Shown here: in pieces, positions 18,156-27,111 of the stretch | Position numbering within the stretch: position 1 is the first letter of the stretch | Layout of the letters: the number at the start of each line of letters is the position of its first letter | From: Chloracidobacterium sp. UBA6041 | Lineage (GTDB): Bacteria; Acidobacteriota; Blastocatellia; Pyrinomonadales; Pyrinomonadaceae | Length of the DNA stretch: 42,745 nucleotides | Direction of reading: 5' to 3' | NCBI GenBank assembly: GCA_002427845.1 | Contig: DIYZ01000175.1 | Location: forward strand, 6,400 to 49,144 | Notes under the pieces: generated by a model | The model's input: the letters and a program-made list of their open reading frames with translations, nothing else | Told to the model about the DNA's origin: nothing | The model's database searches: none | Translations under genes and position numbers: made by a program

Positions 18156-19112
18156 TCAAGATGATGACGATGATTTCGGCGCAAGATAGGTCGCGAGCGA
18201 GAAACCAGGCTGGCGACAAGCCTGGCTGAAAGTGCTTACCCACGCTCCAGCCAATTTTTGGAGGCTGTGGCGGTCCCGGTGCACGCAGCGGTTAGATGGG
18301 GGCTGAGAAGCAAATTCGGTGATCACGTTGAAGATCGCGTAGGCGTTCTGGCCCAAGTCATGAGCGTAACGGTCGCTCGTTTCGCTTAGGTGTGTCATCA
18401 GGGCCTTCCACTCGTTGGCTTCTCGGGTGTTGGGCTTCCATGGCTCGGGCTGCCTGAGAAAAAGTACGTTGCAAACAAAGGGCTCAAAGTCCGCGCGAGG
18501 AACCTCGCAGGTGCGGAGCGCGCTGAGATAATCGCCGAAGTCCTTGCGCAGCTTTCCGAGCCGATCGCGCGCAACTTCAAACAGAACAGTTTCACCGATG
18601 TCGCGATGCTGATGGCTAAATTTGAAACGGATAATCGACTCAGGAACAATCATCCCATTCTTGCAGACCTTTCGGAAGAATCCCACATCGAAAGCCAGCG
18701 CCCGTAACGCGTTGTAGCTGTTGGTGACACGAATGAAGGGACCAAACGTGTCTGGACGTTCGTGAGCGGGAACAACGCTGAAATCGAGCGCGGTCGAATT
18801 ATGGACCAGATCTATTTGACAGTGACCGCCGGTGGAGGGAGCGTCGGTGGCTTTCACTTCCCATTCGCTAGCTTGGGTCTCAGGGAAGACAGTTCGGCAG
18901 CATTCGTGCGCCCAATCCAGCGCCTCGCGGTTCGTGACCAGCCGGTATCCACGGCTCACGATACCAAGCACCTTCTGGCTAGTAAGATTGACGATGGCCT
19001 TCTTGTCGCGCACCGGCAACATCCGCTCGCCGGCCTTGTTCTCGATGGACACAAAGACAGGGCGTGCCTTCACCGGGAATAGAACATCTTCGAGTTTGTT
19101 AAGCCGAGGCAT
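18156..19112 (-). CDS. DUF932-like phage/plasmid protein
   Basis: A 318-residue protein. I chose ATG 19112, preceded by GGGAGG at about 10 bases; an in-frame ATG at 19160 adds 16 residues without a binding site. Features of the DUF932 (phage/plasmid-like) family include the N-terminal block ending RGYRLVTNREALDWAHE, the middle RVTNSYNALRALAFDVGFFRKVCKNGM and a helical C-terminus. The biochemical role of the family is not established; it occurs on plasmids, phages and integrative elements. The protein ends in five serines. It sits 123 bases after the repeat nuclease gene and 103 bases before Hsp70-TPR. A TAATAT-like box near 19190 on the - strand could be a weak internal promoter. Confidence 0.8.
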   Translation of the reverse strand: MPRLNKLEDVLFPVKARPVFVSIENKAGERMLPVRDKKAIVNLTSQKVLGIVSRGYRLVTNREALDWAHECCRTVFPETQASEWEVKATDAPSTGGHCQIDLVHNSTALDFSVVPAHERPDTFGPFIRVTNSYNALRALAFDVGFFRKVCKNGMIVPESIIRFKFSHQHRDIGETVLFEVARDRLGKLRKDFGDYLSALRTCEVPRADFEPFVCNVLFLRQPEPWKPNTREANEWKALMTHLSETSDRYAHDLGQNAYAIFNVITEFASQPPSNRCVHRDRHSLQKLAGAWVSTFSQACRQPGFSLATYLAPKSSSSS

Positions 19113-19235
19113 TGCTTGTTGTCCTCCCCTATCATGGGCGGCGCCAGAGATAACTTCCATGCAGCCGTAAAAAGTTTTCGCACAACGTTCATATTAGCAA
19201 ACATGTTCAAAGGCCAAGCCGAGGCAGCTACATTT

Positions 19236-20912
19236 TCACTCTGATTGAGCTGTTGATTGCTTGAGCCCATCAACTGCCTCTCTGAGAGTCTGGATGTGGC
19301 GATCGAGGCCATTCGTCATCTTCCTAATCTCTTCAAGAACCTTTTCGCTACTCGTCTTCGCGGTCTCGGTAAATGTTTTCATCTTGGCCAACCGATTTGC
19401 TTCGGTTTCGATGGCCAGGACCGCCCCATCAATCGTCTGAAAATCGGCCGCTTCTGCCTCGCGCGTCTGAGACTCCCGGACACACAGCGCTTTGGCCAAG
19501 AATAGGGCTGCCTTCAGTATCATATCGTTGTTCATATCCTCGGCATCCCAGATCACAAAGATGTCGTTACCGTAGCGAAGGAATGGTTCCTGATTGGCCG
19601 GGGCGGTGTTCTTTGAAAAGACAAATACCCCCACTGAAGCCACCCTGTTTTTCCGCGCGTTGTCGATCTCCTCCCGTGCCTTCTTCATGTCGTATGAAGC
19701 GTGTTCCTTGGCTTCAATTACAAAACTCGCCCCTTCTGCGACGCACTCTGGACCAAGCTCTACCGTCGCGTCGCCAACTTTACAGTTCTTTATCGCCCCT
19801 GTGCTATTTCCAGTTGCAGTAGCAATATCTCCTGCCTTTTCCGCTTCGTGCTGCACGAACTCGAACACCACATCCTCGAACTGCCGGCCATGGGTTGTGG
19901 AACGAAGGGATTCGGCGCGCCTGGCTTTCATCGCCTCAAGCGCAGAAGTCACGTCTATCTGGAAGGAGGTAGCCTGTTCTTGGTGGCTCTTCAATATTTC
20001 CACTAGTTCGCGCTTAAGGCGCGCGAGCGCTGATCCTTCCACGTCGAGCGTCAAGTTATTATTAATTGCATCGGTAGCTTCGTTTAATAAATTCGACATT
20101 CGCGACAACGCGGACTCGTCATTGTCTAGAGAAAACTCGTTCGTGATAATCCGCTGAGCATTCTCCACTTTGCGCACGAGCCGACTCAAAGCGGAGTCTT
20201 CCTCATCTAGCGAGAACTCCTTTACAACCTCAGCGACCTTTTTCGTCAGATCGCCTGTCAAGCGCCCGTTCTTTTCAGTCAACTCAGATATCAAGCGGTT
20301 CAGAGCGCCGTCCTTATTGTCCAAAGAGAATTCCGCCAGGATGGTCTCCCTTTCGACCTGCAACACCTCTTCGGCGGAATTGCGGACTGCCTGGACGAGA
20401 CCACTCGACTCTTCCGGGTCAAGCAGATTCATGATTGGGCTGTTCTCGCCAACATGGACCGCGAGGGTCTTCGCTAGCTCAGAACCGTCCGCTCCAATCT
20501 GGCGTCTCATGAGTTGTTCGAGGTCGCCATCCTTCCTTATCAGACGTTCTAAACGCTCTTGGAACCTGCCATTGTTTGGATCGAAGTATTCCTTCAGGAC
20601 CTTGGTTACATCTTCGTTTAGCTGAGATCTATAGCTCTCCAACGATTTTCCCATGTCTCTTAGTAATCGGTCGCCTTCACGCTTCACGGCGTCGGCATCA
20701 ATCTGGCCCCGTGCTTGTTTCAGGGACAAGAGCCCTATGCGCAAAGCACAAAGAGCGTATTCATCACGCTCGCGTCCAACGTTTCTCTCGACCAACTCTC
20801 TTACTGAGTCGTGATCGTTGACTAGGAGTTGAAGCTGAATCGAGGCCGGCATTTCAGTAACTAACCTGGGAATGGCGGTGGCGATTATTGATTCGTTTAA
20901 AGCTGCGCTCAT
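19236..20912 (-). CDS. Repeat/coiled-coil protein with PD-(D/E)XK-like nuclease domain
   Basis: A 558-residue protein; ATG 20912 has GAGGAG six bases upstream. The N-terminal half is helical and contains tandem units of the form FSLDxxxSALSRL near residues 195, 233, 260 and 288, with looser copies near 110 and 162. Residues about 340-460 look like a restriction-endonuclease fold: E346 in GRQFEDVVFEF, D381 in KVGD, and E400-x-K402 in FVIEAKE, followed by VGVFVFSKNTAP and IFVIWDAED. A final coiled coil (about 490-550) follows. It lies directly after the DUF499 ATPase and is the most likely DNA-cutting effector of the operon. I do not know a named family with this repeat, and the nuclease assignment rests on motif spacing. 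Confidence 0.85.
   Translation of the reverse strand: MSAALNESIIATAIPRLVTEMPASIQLQLLVNDHDSVRELVERNVGRERDEYALCALRIGLLSLKQARGQIDADAVKREGDRLLRDMGKSLESYRSQLNEDVTKVLKEYFDPNNGRFQERLERLIRKDGDLEQLMRRQIGADGSELAKTLAVHVGENSPIMNLLDPEESSGLVQAVRNSAEEVLQVERETILAEFSLDNKDGALNRLISELTEKNGRLTGDLTKKVAEVVKEFSLDEEDSALSRLVRKVENAQRIITNEFSLDNDESALSRMSNLLNEATDAINNNLTLDVEGSALARLKRELVEILKSHQEQATSFQIDVTSALEAMKARRAESLRSTTHGRQFEDVVFEFVQHEAEKAGDIATATGNSTGAIKNCKVGDATVELGPECVAEGASFVIEAKEHASYDMKKAREEIDNARKNRVASVGVFVFSKNTAPANQEPFLRYGNDIFVIWDAEDMNNDMILKAALFLAKALCVRESQTREAEAADFQTIDGAVLAIETEANRLAKMKTFTETAKTSSEKVLEEIRKMTNGLDRHIQTLREAVDGLKQSTAQSE
20013..20336 (-). repeat. In-frame protein repeat region (FSLDxxxSALSRL units)
   Basis: Four consecutive copies of a 27- to 38-residue unit are encoded here: EFSLDNKDGALNRL, EFSLDEEDSALSRL, EFSLDNDESALSRM and LTLDVEGSALARL. 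The DNA copies differ, so this is an old protein repeat rather than a recent tandem duplication. Each unit looks like a short loop (LD-x-acidic) followed by a helix. Confidence 0.8.
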
Positions 20913-20989
20913 AACATTCTCCTCATAATGGTTCTTAGGGCTACACAGTAAGTCCGCAGTCGGAAGTAAGCAGCGGCCTCATGCCTGCC

Positions 20990-21010
20990 AAGGCCTTTTT
21001 CTTAGGCCTT
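20990..21010. other. Inverted repeat in the intergenic gap of the operon
   Basis: AAGGCC (20990-20995) pairs with GGCCTT (21005-21010) across nine bases within the 289-base gap 20913-21201 between the DUF499 ATPase and the repeat nuclease. No T-run follows on the - strand. It could be an RNA processing or attenuation hairpin, or part of an internal promoter region. Nothing stronger was seen in the gap apart from a 31-codon frame. Confidence 0.25.
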
Positions 21011-21085
21011 CACCATACTTATGTGATAACTGGAGTGATTTGTTCGGGAAGGGAGCCTGATCGCTCAAAGACAAGATGAGCCAGC

Positions 21086-21181
21086 TTAAGGTGTGAGAGG
21101 AAGGAGTCCACCAGCAAACATCTCAACGTCGACGGCTGAAGGACTCGTGTTATCGCTCACCAGTGGCGGCAGTTTAGTCAT
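21086..21181 (-). CDS. Possible 31-aa peptide downstream of the DUF499 ATPase
   Basis: A short frame starts 20 bases after the ATPase stop and encodes MTKLPPLVSDNT...FAGGLLPLTP. Only a weak GAG lies upstream. The base use is compatible with coding, but a frame this short can arise by chance. No family recognised. Confidence 0.2.
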   Translation of the reverse strand: MTKLPPLVSDNTSPSAVDVEMFAGGLLPLTP

Positions 21182-21201
21182 TCCGATCTCGCGGTCGGAG
21201 T

Positions 21202-24051
21202 TCAAGATTCGATCAAACCCGCCTCATCCATGGGTTCGAGTACTGCGTTACGTAACCATGCTTCATCGAACCCTTCACTCTGTGTCGCAGTCACATCAAC
21301 GCTCACCTTGCCAGCGGCGTCGGCAAGGTTCGCAATCGCGTTCCACGCAGTAAATAGTTGGTCCCGATCTGCGCTGAATGAAAGACGCACGATATCCCGT
21401 CGGGTCGTCCCAGGCGGTGGAGGGGTTGGGCCAGGAACAGGAGGTTGAACTCCTTCGCCATCAGTCGTATCGCCTGGAACGACTACAGGACCTTCGGGTG
21501 GCACACCCTGTTCTGGCACCCTTGGCATCGCGCCCGACATAATAAGAAAGCCCGTTTCAAAATCCACCTCCATCGGATCGAAGTTACGTCCAAAGACAAT
21601 TCGATCGCGATTCGCCTGGTAGCGTCCGTCCGGTCCCAAAGCAGGCTCTGGTCCACTCCAGTAGCCAAACTCCAGACTAGGATCTTCCACGCCTTTTGCT
21701 ATCGCCCTACGGAGTACATCGCTATTCTCCAGCCGAGTAAAACCAAAGATTGAGTAGAAAGACTCCAGTACTTCCGAGGTCTTAATGCCCATGCGCGCTG
21801 CGCGATCGGTTCCGGTCGCCTCACCGAGCTTCAATAGCTCTACGATCTTTCGTGGACTTAAGGTCGCGAACACCTTGCTGGAGATCGTTTTCAAGAGTTC
21901 TAATGTTCGCTCGTGCACGCCACTCGCGGCCAATGCTCTGCCGCCGACCTCTACCTTGTCGATCTGTATCTGCCCCGACTCCATTCGAGGCAACCACACG
22001 GCGTTGTACAACTCGCGAAAAGCATACTCGATGGCCGAGTCTTCCGTCCTTCGACGCTCCTTGAGTTGATCGAGTTGTTCCTTAGTCAACCTATGCTGGG
22101 CTTTACTTGCTTCAACCTTTTCGACGGCAAGCAGATATCGAACAGCGCGTCGCAGCGCGTTGACCTGGGCCGACTGCGGAATGGCCAAGCCAAGCCCGTT
22201 GCGAAATCGGCGTGGCCTGTCTCCATGCTGCTCAAAAAACTCCTTTGCGATCTTCGTTTGCTCCTTTGTGCTCTTCTCAGCAAACTCAAGCGGCAGGTAG
22301 CCAACGAGGAATGCAGGATCACTATCAGGAATGTCGGGGGACTTTTCAGGCCAGACAATCGCGCTCCGATGCCCGGCTACTTTCTTATTAAGGAGATCCT
22401 TGATCTTATTCCTTATGGGCTGCGACTGGGATTCCTGAGCCCCTATCTGTCCTTCGGCCTCCTCAACCAGCATTGTAACGTTAGGATCTTTCTTAAAGAC
22501 GTAATGGACACCGTCATAGTGCAGGTAGACGCAGGTATTTCTCAGCTCGGAGAGCACCGCGCTGGCTGTAATGCTGTCGAGATCTGGACCAAGACAGATC
22601 GATAATAGCTCCTGCTCGCTGATTCCGGGCGGCAGCATCTCGTCGTCCGCGCCCTGTTTACGTAAACCACCGAACGAATACATAAGAATGGCGGTTGCCA
22701 ATCTGGTGGCCGGTTGGACGCTGGCAAGGGCCGGCGCCTGCTTTGCAAACTGCTCGTCAATGCGCCTAACGCGAGCGTTTGGCCCAGTGAGATCTTCGAC
22801 GAGGATCGGATCATAGTCGTTGTTTAAGCCGAGCTCTTTGTAGAGCGCATTCCGAACTTCGGCGTCGGCAAGTGGAATATCACCGGGCCCAAGAAGAGCC
22901 CGAGATGGTCCACGCTTCTTCGCCGAGCGAAGACACGTAGCCAGGAAGCGGAGTGCCCCCCGAGTTCGTTGGAAGGCTGGTACCGCCGCCCAACGCCCGC
23001 GCATGACGTTCAGGGTTGCGGGATGAAACGGATAGGAGATTTTTATCTGGTCGCGAAGTTGAGATCCATCAGCGTCAGCCTGTTCTTTTTCTAAGGGCGT
23101 GCCTGCTGCGGCGCGGCGTTGTTTTGTGACCACCTCTTGATAGATTCGCGCAACTTCCGAGGCGTGAGTCTCATCAGGTTCTTCCGCGAGCAGGCGGCGC
23201 TTGACGACATGTACTATTTCATCGTCTCCTACCGGTTGACGGAGCTCATCAACTCGAGAAGCCAGATGGTCCAGTTCGTTCAGGAGCGCCACATTGTCGA
23301 GGGACTCCTTTGCGCTCCACTGAAGCGAAAAGACCATCACTGCGTCAGAGCTGTTGGCTACTTCGACTGTCAGATTCTGAAAAAAGTCCTTAGCTTGCCG
23401 CGACAGAGTCGAGTCAAGCACTGAGACAGCGGCAGTGCGCTCCATATACTTGAGCACTTCATCCAGCAATAACAGTTTTGGCCCTCCGGCTAGCATCTTC
23501 TGGATGTCGTCGCCGCTGGGGGAAACACGGTCTTTATCTAGCTTCTCAATCGCAGCATAAGCTTCATCGCCAAGTTGAGCTGCAATCCAACCCCACATGG
23601 TGTGAATGTGACGGCCATCGGGTAGATCCTTTCCCTGTGCGCTAAACTTCTCGCCGTCAAAAACAGCGAAAGTTGCCTTACCCGGGTCGGCAAAGCCGAC
23701 GGCCTCGGAAATTACATTGAGGGCCTTGCGGTCGCGCACTGCGTGCAGCAGAGCAGCGAGCGTATGCGACTTACCACCGCCAAAAGGTGTTCGCAGCTTG
23801 AGTACGCGGTTGTATCCTTGCTTACCGGCCAGTGAAGCAAGCACCTCTTCAAGAAGTCGCCGCAAATCAGCTGTTAGGTAAGTAGCACGGAAAAAAGCCT
23901 CGGCATCGCGATTGACTAGTGGTACGTTTTTATCATTGGCGGCGATTGCACCTACATCGATAGCGAATACCGATTCGGTTAGATTGCCTGATTCGACGTC
24001 CGGATGAAGTGATACCAAATCTGTCCAAGGTCGCAAGGCGTAACTTTTCAT
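21202..24051 (-). CDS. DUF499 (COG1483-type) ATPase, Hma-like ATPase component
   Basis: A 949-residue protein from ATG 24051, which has GGAG six bases upstream; an ATG at 24075 would add eight residues without a binding site. Walker A is the family-specific FGGGKS at about 90-95 (TPFGGGKSHT) and Walker B is LLLLDEV at about 193-199. Later blocks typical of DUF499 include KISYPFHPATLNVMRGRWA and FQRTRGALRFLA. A P- and G-rich linker (VPEQGVPPEGP) precedes a small C-terminal domain. DUF499 ATPases are encoded beside DUF1156 methylases and SNF2 helicases in predicted defence loci. The order here, helicase, methylase, ATPase, fits the Hma type. The protein probably couples ATP hydrolysis to DNA sensing or translocation (inference). 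Confidence 0.9.
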   Translation of the reverse strand: MKSYALRPWTDLVSLHPDVESGNLTESVFAIDVGAIAANDKNVPLVNRDAEAFFRATYLTADLRRLLEEVLASLAGKQGYNRVLKLRTPFGGGKSHTLAALLHAVRDRKALNVISEAVGFADPGKATFAVFDGEKFSAQGKDLPDGRHIHTMWGWIAAQLGDEAYAAIEKLDKDRVSPSGDDIQKMLAGGPKLLLLDEVLKYMERTAAVSVLDSTLSRQAKDFFQNLTVEVANSSDAVMVFSLQWSAKESLDNVALLNELDHLASRVDELRQPVGDDEIVHVVKRRLLAEEPDETHASEVARIYQEVVTKQRRAAAGTPLEKEQADADGSQLRDQIKISYPFHPATLNVMRGRWAAVPAFQRTRGALRFLATCLRSAKKRGPSRALLGPGDIPLADAEVRNALYKELGLNNDYDPILVEDLTGPNARVRRIDEQFAKQAPALASVQPATRLATAILMYSFGGLRKQGADDEMLPPGISEQELLSICLGPDLDSITASAVLSELRNTCVYLHYDGVHYVFKKDPNVTMLVEEAEGQIGAQESQSQPIRNKIKDLLNKKVAGHRSAIVWPEKSPDIPDSDPAFLVGYLPLEFAEKSTKEQTKIAKEFFEQHGDRPRRFRNGLGLAIPQSAQVNALRRAVRYLLAVEKVEASKAQHRLTKEQLDQLKERRRTEDSAIEYAFRELYNAVWLPRMESGQIQIDKVEVGGRALAASGVHERTLELLKTISSKVFATLSPRKIVELLKLGEATGTDRAARMGIKTSEVLESFYSIFGFTRLENSDVLRRAIAKGVEDPSLEFGYWSGPEPALGPDGRYQANRDRIVFGRNFDPMEVDFETGFLIMSGAMPRVPEQGVPPEGPVVVPGDTTDGEGVQPPVPGPTPPPPGTTRRDIVRLSFSADRDQLFTAWNAIANLADAAGKVSVDVTATQSEGFDEAWLRNAVLEPMDEAGLIES

Positions 24052-24162
24052 ATTAGTCTCCAGCTTTTGCTCCATCAGGACTATCAGGACCAGGTGTAAA
24101 GTGAGCCTGATTTACCACCATTTCTCGCTTTACGGGACATCGTCCAACAAACATCTCAGCTG

Positions 24163-27108
24163 TTATCTCAACTCAAATTCTTCCAGTCGCGCGTCAATCA
24201 ACGTACGCCAGTTGGCGAGCAATTTGCCAAGGGCACCGGCTTCCGCCGTTGTGGTGTTAATCAGCATAGCGTCCACCTCCCCACCTTTGAGAGCGGGGCC
24301 GGCGAGGGCTTGTGCGACTTGGCGGAGGCGCTCGCGGTCGGGGCGTGCTTGATCCAGGTAACCATTCAAGTTTCGAGGTTGATTTTCCATGAGCCAGAGA
24401 ATCCGATGCAGCACATCTATTAGCGATGGAGTTGCGCCGTTGGTACTCTCCTCATCGCGGAACCCCAGATCCGCACGTGCGCCTCGTTCTGTGAAGTCGC
24501 GAAGGCGGTACTTGCTCTTCTTCTTCTCGACTAGCGCCGAACCGCCCTGCGTTAGACCTCGCGGACCATCAAGCTCGATAGATTGTGGGTACGCGAAGAC
24601 GATAGCCTCACCCGCATCCAGCTCGGCGGCTTTGTACGCATAGCGCCAGAGGACATAGAAACGGCTGGGGCCGTCCACAGCTGCCACACCCGATCTCGAG
24701 TAGCCGAAGATCTTTTCCAGCAGCGTTTCAAGGACCACTCCTTCGACTTCTGTCAGAAATCGTTCGGCGGGCACTTCTTCGCCACTGGCATACTCGACTC
24801 GGGCAAAGCGCGTAAAGGCCCGAAGGCCTGCGCCTACCGCTGCGATAACCAAGTCCGCACCGCTAATACCCATGCTCCAAAGTGTCTCGACGCGCTCACG
24901 CACAATCCTGTCTAGTTCAGGACGCACATGATCTTCATATGACCCTGAATGAGCATCTTCGTGTTTGCGAGCGACTAGAAAGATACTAGACGCCAACGCC
25001 GCTGATTCTTGGTCGCGGAGTCGGCCGGGCTTTTCGGTATCTAACGGCCATGCCTCAGTCACCAAGAACCCTGCATTGCGCAATGCGTTAACGAGTGTTG
25101 CCCATCCCAAGGTTGTCTTATGCGCGTATACCACAGTCAACTGCCCACCCGGCTTCAGGACGCGGGCTGCCTCGGAGAGCGAACGCGCCATCATGCCCTC
25201 ATAAGCGGCTGTGGCCAGTTGTCGGTCACCTTGATGTCTGGTTGCATCAGCCACCGCTTCTGTTTTCTTGGGAGTGCCATTTGTCGCGAAATGTTCTGAA
25301 TACAAGTGCCCAATCGACCGCTTCATCCAAACGTAAAAAAAATCGGAGATATTTGAGTAGGGCACATTGTCATAGTACGGGGGATCAGTGATGACCACAT
25401 CAACGGAGTCATCAGCAAGAGGGATTGCTGTTGCCGAGCCACGTTTAACTGTTGCGGGCCGATCCCAAGTGATCATCTCTAGCATCTTCGGAATATCCTG
25501 TATGATCGCAGGCCAACTAGCGCCAGCAGGATTGAAGGGATTTGTTTCCGCATAATCCCACACCATTGGCAAAGCTTGTCTTCCAAAAGTGTTCTTCACG
25601 CCACGCCCACCTGTGTAGTTGAAGGTGCATAGGGAGGAGGAGAAATCTGACAGTTTGCTTACGGCTGTTCCCAAGAGCGTGGTCAATGCGACGACGTACT
25701 CCTCCGAGTGCCGTAATTGCCTGATTTCCTTTTCCGCGTCCCGCACAGACGAACAGAACGTCAAGAGGGATAATAGTTGCCTCTGATTGAAGAGACTGCT
25801 AAAGGTGTCAAGACCGTAGAGGTAGGTCCAGCAACTGTTCTTAGCGTCAGTAACTATTGGCTCGTTAGGTACAGTAAGCCCCGAGCGAGTACATAATTTC
25901 GCAATTCGGCTTGCAATCGCTCTACCGTTTGAGGATTCCAAAGGGAAATCCTCAGCAGACAAATAGACTTTTCCTTTGCTTCCGGGGCGAACGCATGCTG
26001 TAGCCATCAGCTGCTCGCCCAATCTGTCAGCGATTCCTTCTCTTTTCACGTAATCGCTGTCGGCTACCGTCCCACAGAATGGACAAGTCGCATTACCAGC
26101 CTTGGAAAAGGCTTCTGGGTCAAAGCCCAACTTCGCTTCAGTGTGGGTCTCGACGATATCAAATCGTGCGCGCCCCTGTCCCTTAGGTGCAACTAGTCGC
26201 ATCGCGACAAAACGGTCTTTCTTCTTGCATAGCCACGTCTGCTTCACCAACGGAACCATCGCGCCACAATCGTTACTCTTGCACCGAACAGTTCGCGTCC
26301 AAAGGTAGGCCACGGGCGTTAGGTAAACTCTATCAACCTTGAGACGTTGTTGCTTCTCAGCATCTGGAAAGAGACCTGGCTCTGGGTCTAGCGTTAGGTC
26401 GTCAGTTTTTGCCTTTGGATCGGGCAGAAGAGGATATAGATCCCCAATTTCCTCCCGAACTCGCCCTAGCACCCAGTCGCCCCAGTAACGCACCTCTTCA
26501 GCAAGTCCGCCCCATGTGCTTTCGCCGCTGTTGTTCTTTGGACCCGTCATCCCGCGGAAACTCTTATTTGGCTTGCCATATTTCTGCGGGTAGACCAGCG
26601 TGCAAAGTTCGAGAATGTGCGCCACAGGATTAAGATCCAGCGCATAAGCCTCGCATCCCATCCGCAGAGCTTCGAGCGGAATCGAGCCACCACCCGCAAA
26701 CATGTCGAGCACTCTGGGCCGTGGCGCGTCTCCATTCTTGATGTCCACGACCGTAACCTTCTCGCCTGACTCTTCGGATAGACGCTCCGCATGCGCCTCG
26801 AGAATGTGCTGCTCGGCTTGTTCAATAATTCCTGCGTCGCCTGGATACTGGCAAAGCGCGGAGACAAACCTCTCGGCATTCCCCCGTCCCTTCTTAACGG
26901 CCTTTGCAGATCCACCTTCCGGTACAAAGCGTGAAGCCGGAACGAGGGCGCCATAAACCGCGGCACGACAGGCGACCAATGGACGCCGCGCCCACCAAAG
27001 ATGCAGCGTCGATATGTGCCCCTTTCGCACGGACTTCTCCCGCGATGCCTCTTTGCTGATTGCCTGAATTGGCAAGTAGTCTTCGATTAACCGTTTGTCG
27101 TCGTTCAT
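24163..27108 (-). CDS. DUF1156 adenine-specific DNA methyltransferase with zinc ribbon (Hma/DISARM-type)
   Basis: A 981-residue protein. The N-terminus is the DUF1156 signature: LPIQAISKEASREKSVRKGH followed by LHLWWARRPL. SAM motif I is VLDMFAGGGS at 133-142 and the catalytic motif IV is DPPY at 575-578 (ITDPPYYDNVPY). A zinc-ribbon region lies between them (CKSNDCG...WLCKKK and CPFCGT), as in COG1743. It should methylate the exocyclic amine of adenine (the DPPY class), giving self-protection. The start is three bases after the SNF2 stop, with AAGG upstream, so expression is coupled. The recognition sequence cannot be told. The 111 bases between this gene and the ATPase hold nothing supported. 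Confidence 0.93.
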   Translation of the reverse strand: MNDDKRLIEDYLPIQAISKEASREKSVRKGHISTLHLWWARRPLVACRAAVYGALVPASRFVPEGGSAKAVKKGRGNAERFVSALCQYPGDAGIIEQAEQHILEAHAERLSEESGEKVTVVDIKNGDAPRPRVLDMFAGGGSIPLEALRMGCEAYALDLNPVAHILELCTLVYPQKYGKPNKSFRGMTGPKNNSGESTWGGLAEEVRYWGDWVLGRVREEIGDLYPLLPDPKAKTDDLTLDPEPGLFPDAEKQQRLKVDRVYLTPVAYLWTRTVRCKSNDCGAMVPLVKQTWLCKKKDRFVAMRLVAPKGQGRARFDIVETHTEAKLGFDPEAFSKAGNATCPFCGTVADSDYVKREGIADRLGEQLMATACVRPGSKGKVYLSAEDFPLESSNGRAIASRIAKLCTRSGLTVPNEPIVTDAKNSCWTYLYGLDTFSSLFNQRQLLSLLTFCSSVRDAEKEIRQLRHSEEYVVALTTLLGTAVSKLSDFSSSLCTFNYTGGRGVKNTFGRQALPMVWDYAETNPFNPAGASWPAIIQDIPKMLEMITWDRPATVKRGSATAIPLADDSVDVVITDPPYYDNVPYSNISDFFYVWMKRSIGHLYSEHFATNGTPKKTEAVADATRHQGDRQLATAAYEGMMARSLSEAARVLKPGGQLTVVYAHKTTLGWATLVNALRNAGFLVTEAWPLDTEKPGRLRDQESAALASSIFLVARKHEDAHSGSYEDHVRPELDRIVRERVETLWSMGISGADLVIAAVGAGLRAFTRFARVEYASGEEVPAERFLTEVEGVVLETLLEKIFGYSRSGVAAVDGPSRFYVLWRYAYKAAELDAGEAIVFAYPQSIELDGPRGLTQGGSALVEKKKSKYRLRDFTERGARADLGFRDEESTNGATPSLIDVLHRILWLMENQPRNLNGYLDQARPDRERLRQVAQALAGPALKGGEVDAMLINTTTAEAGALGKLLANWRTLIDARLEEFELR

Positions 27109-27111
27109 TTA

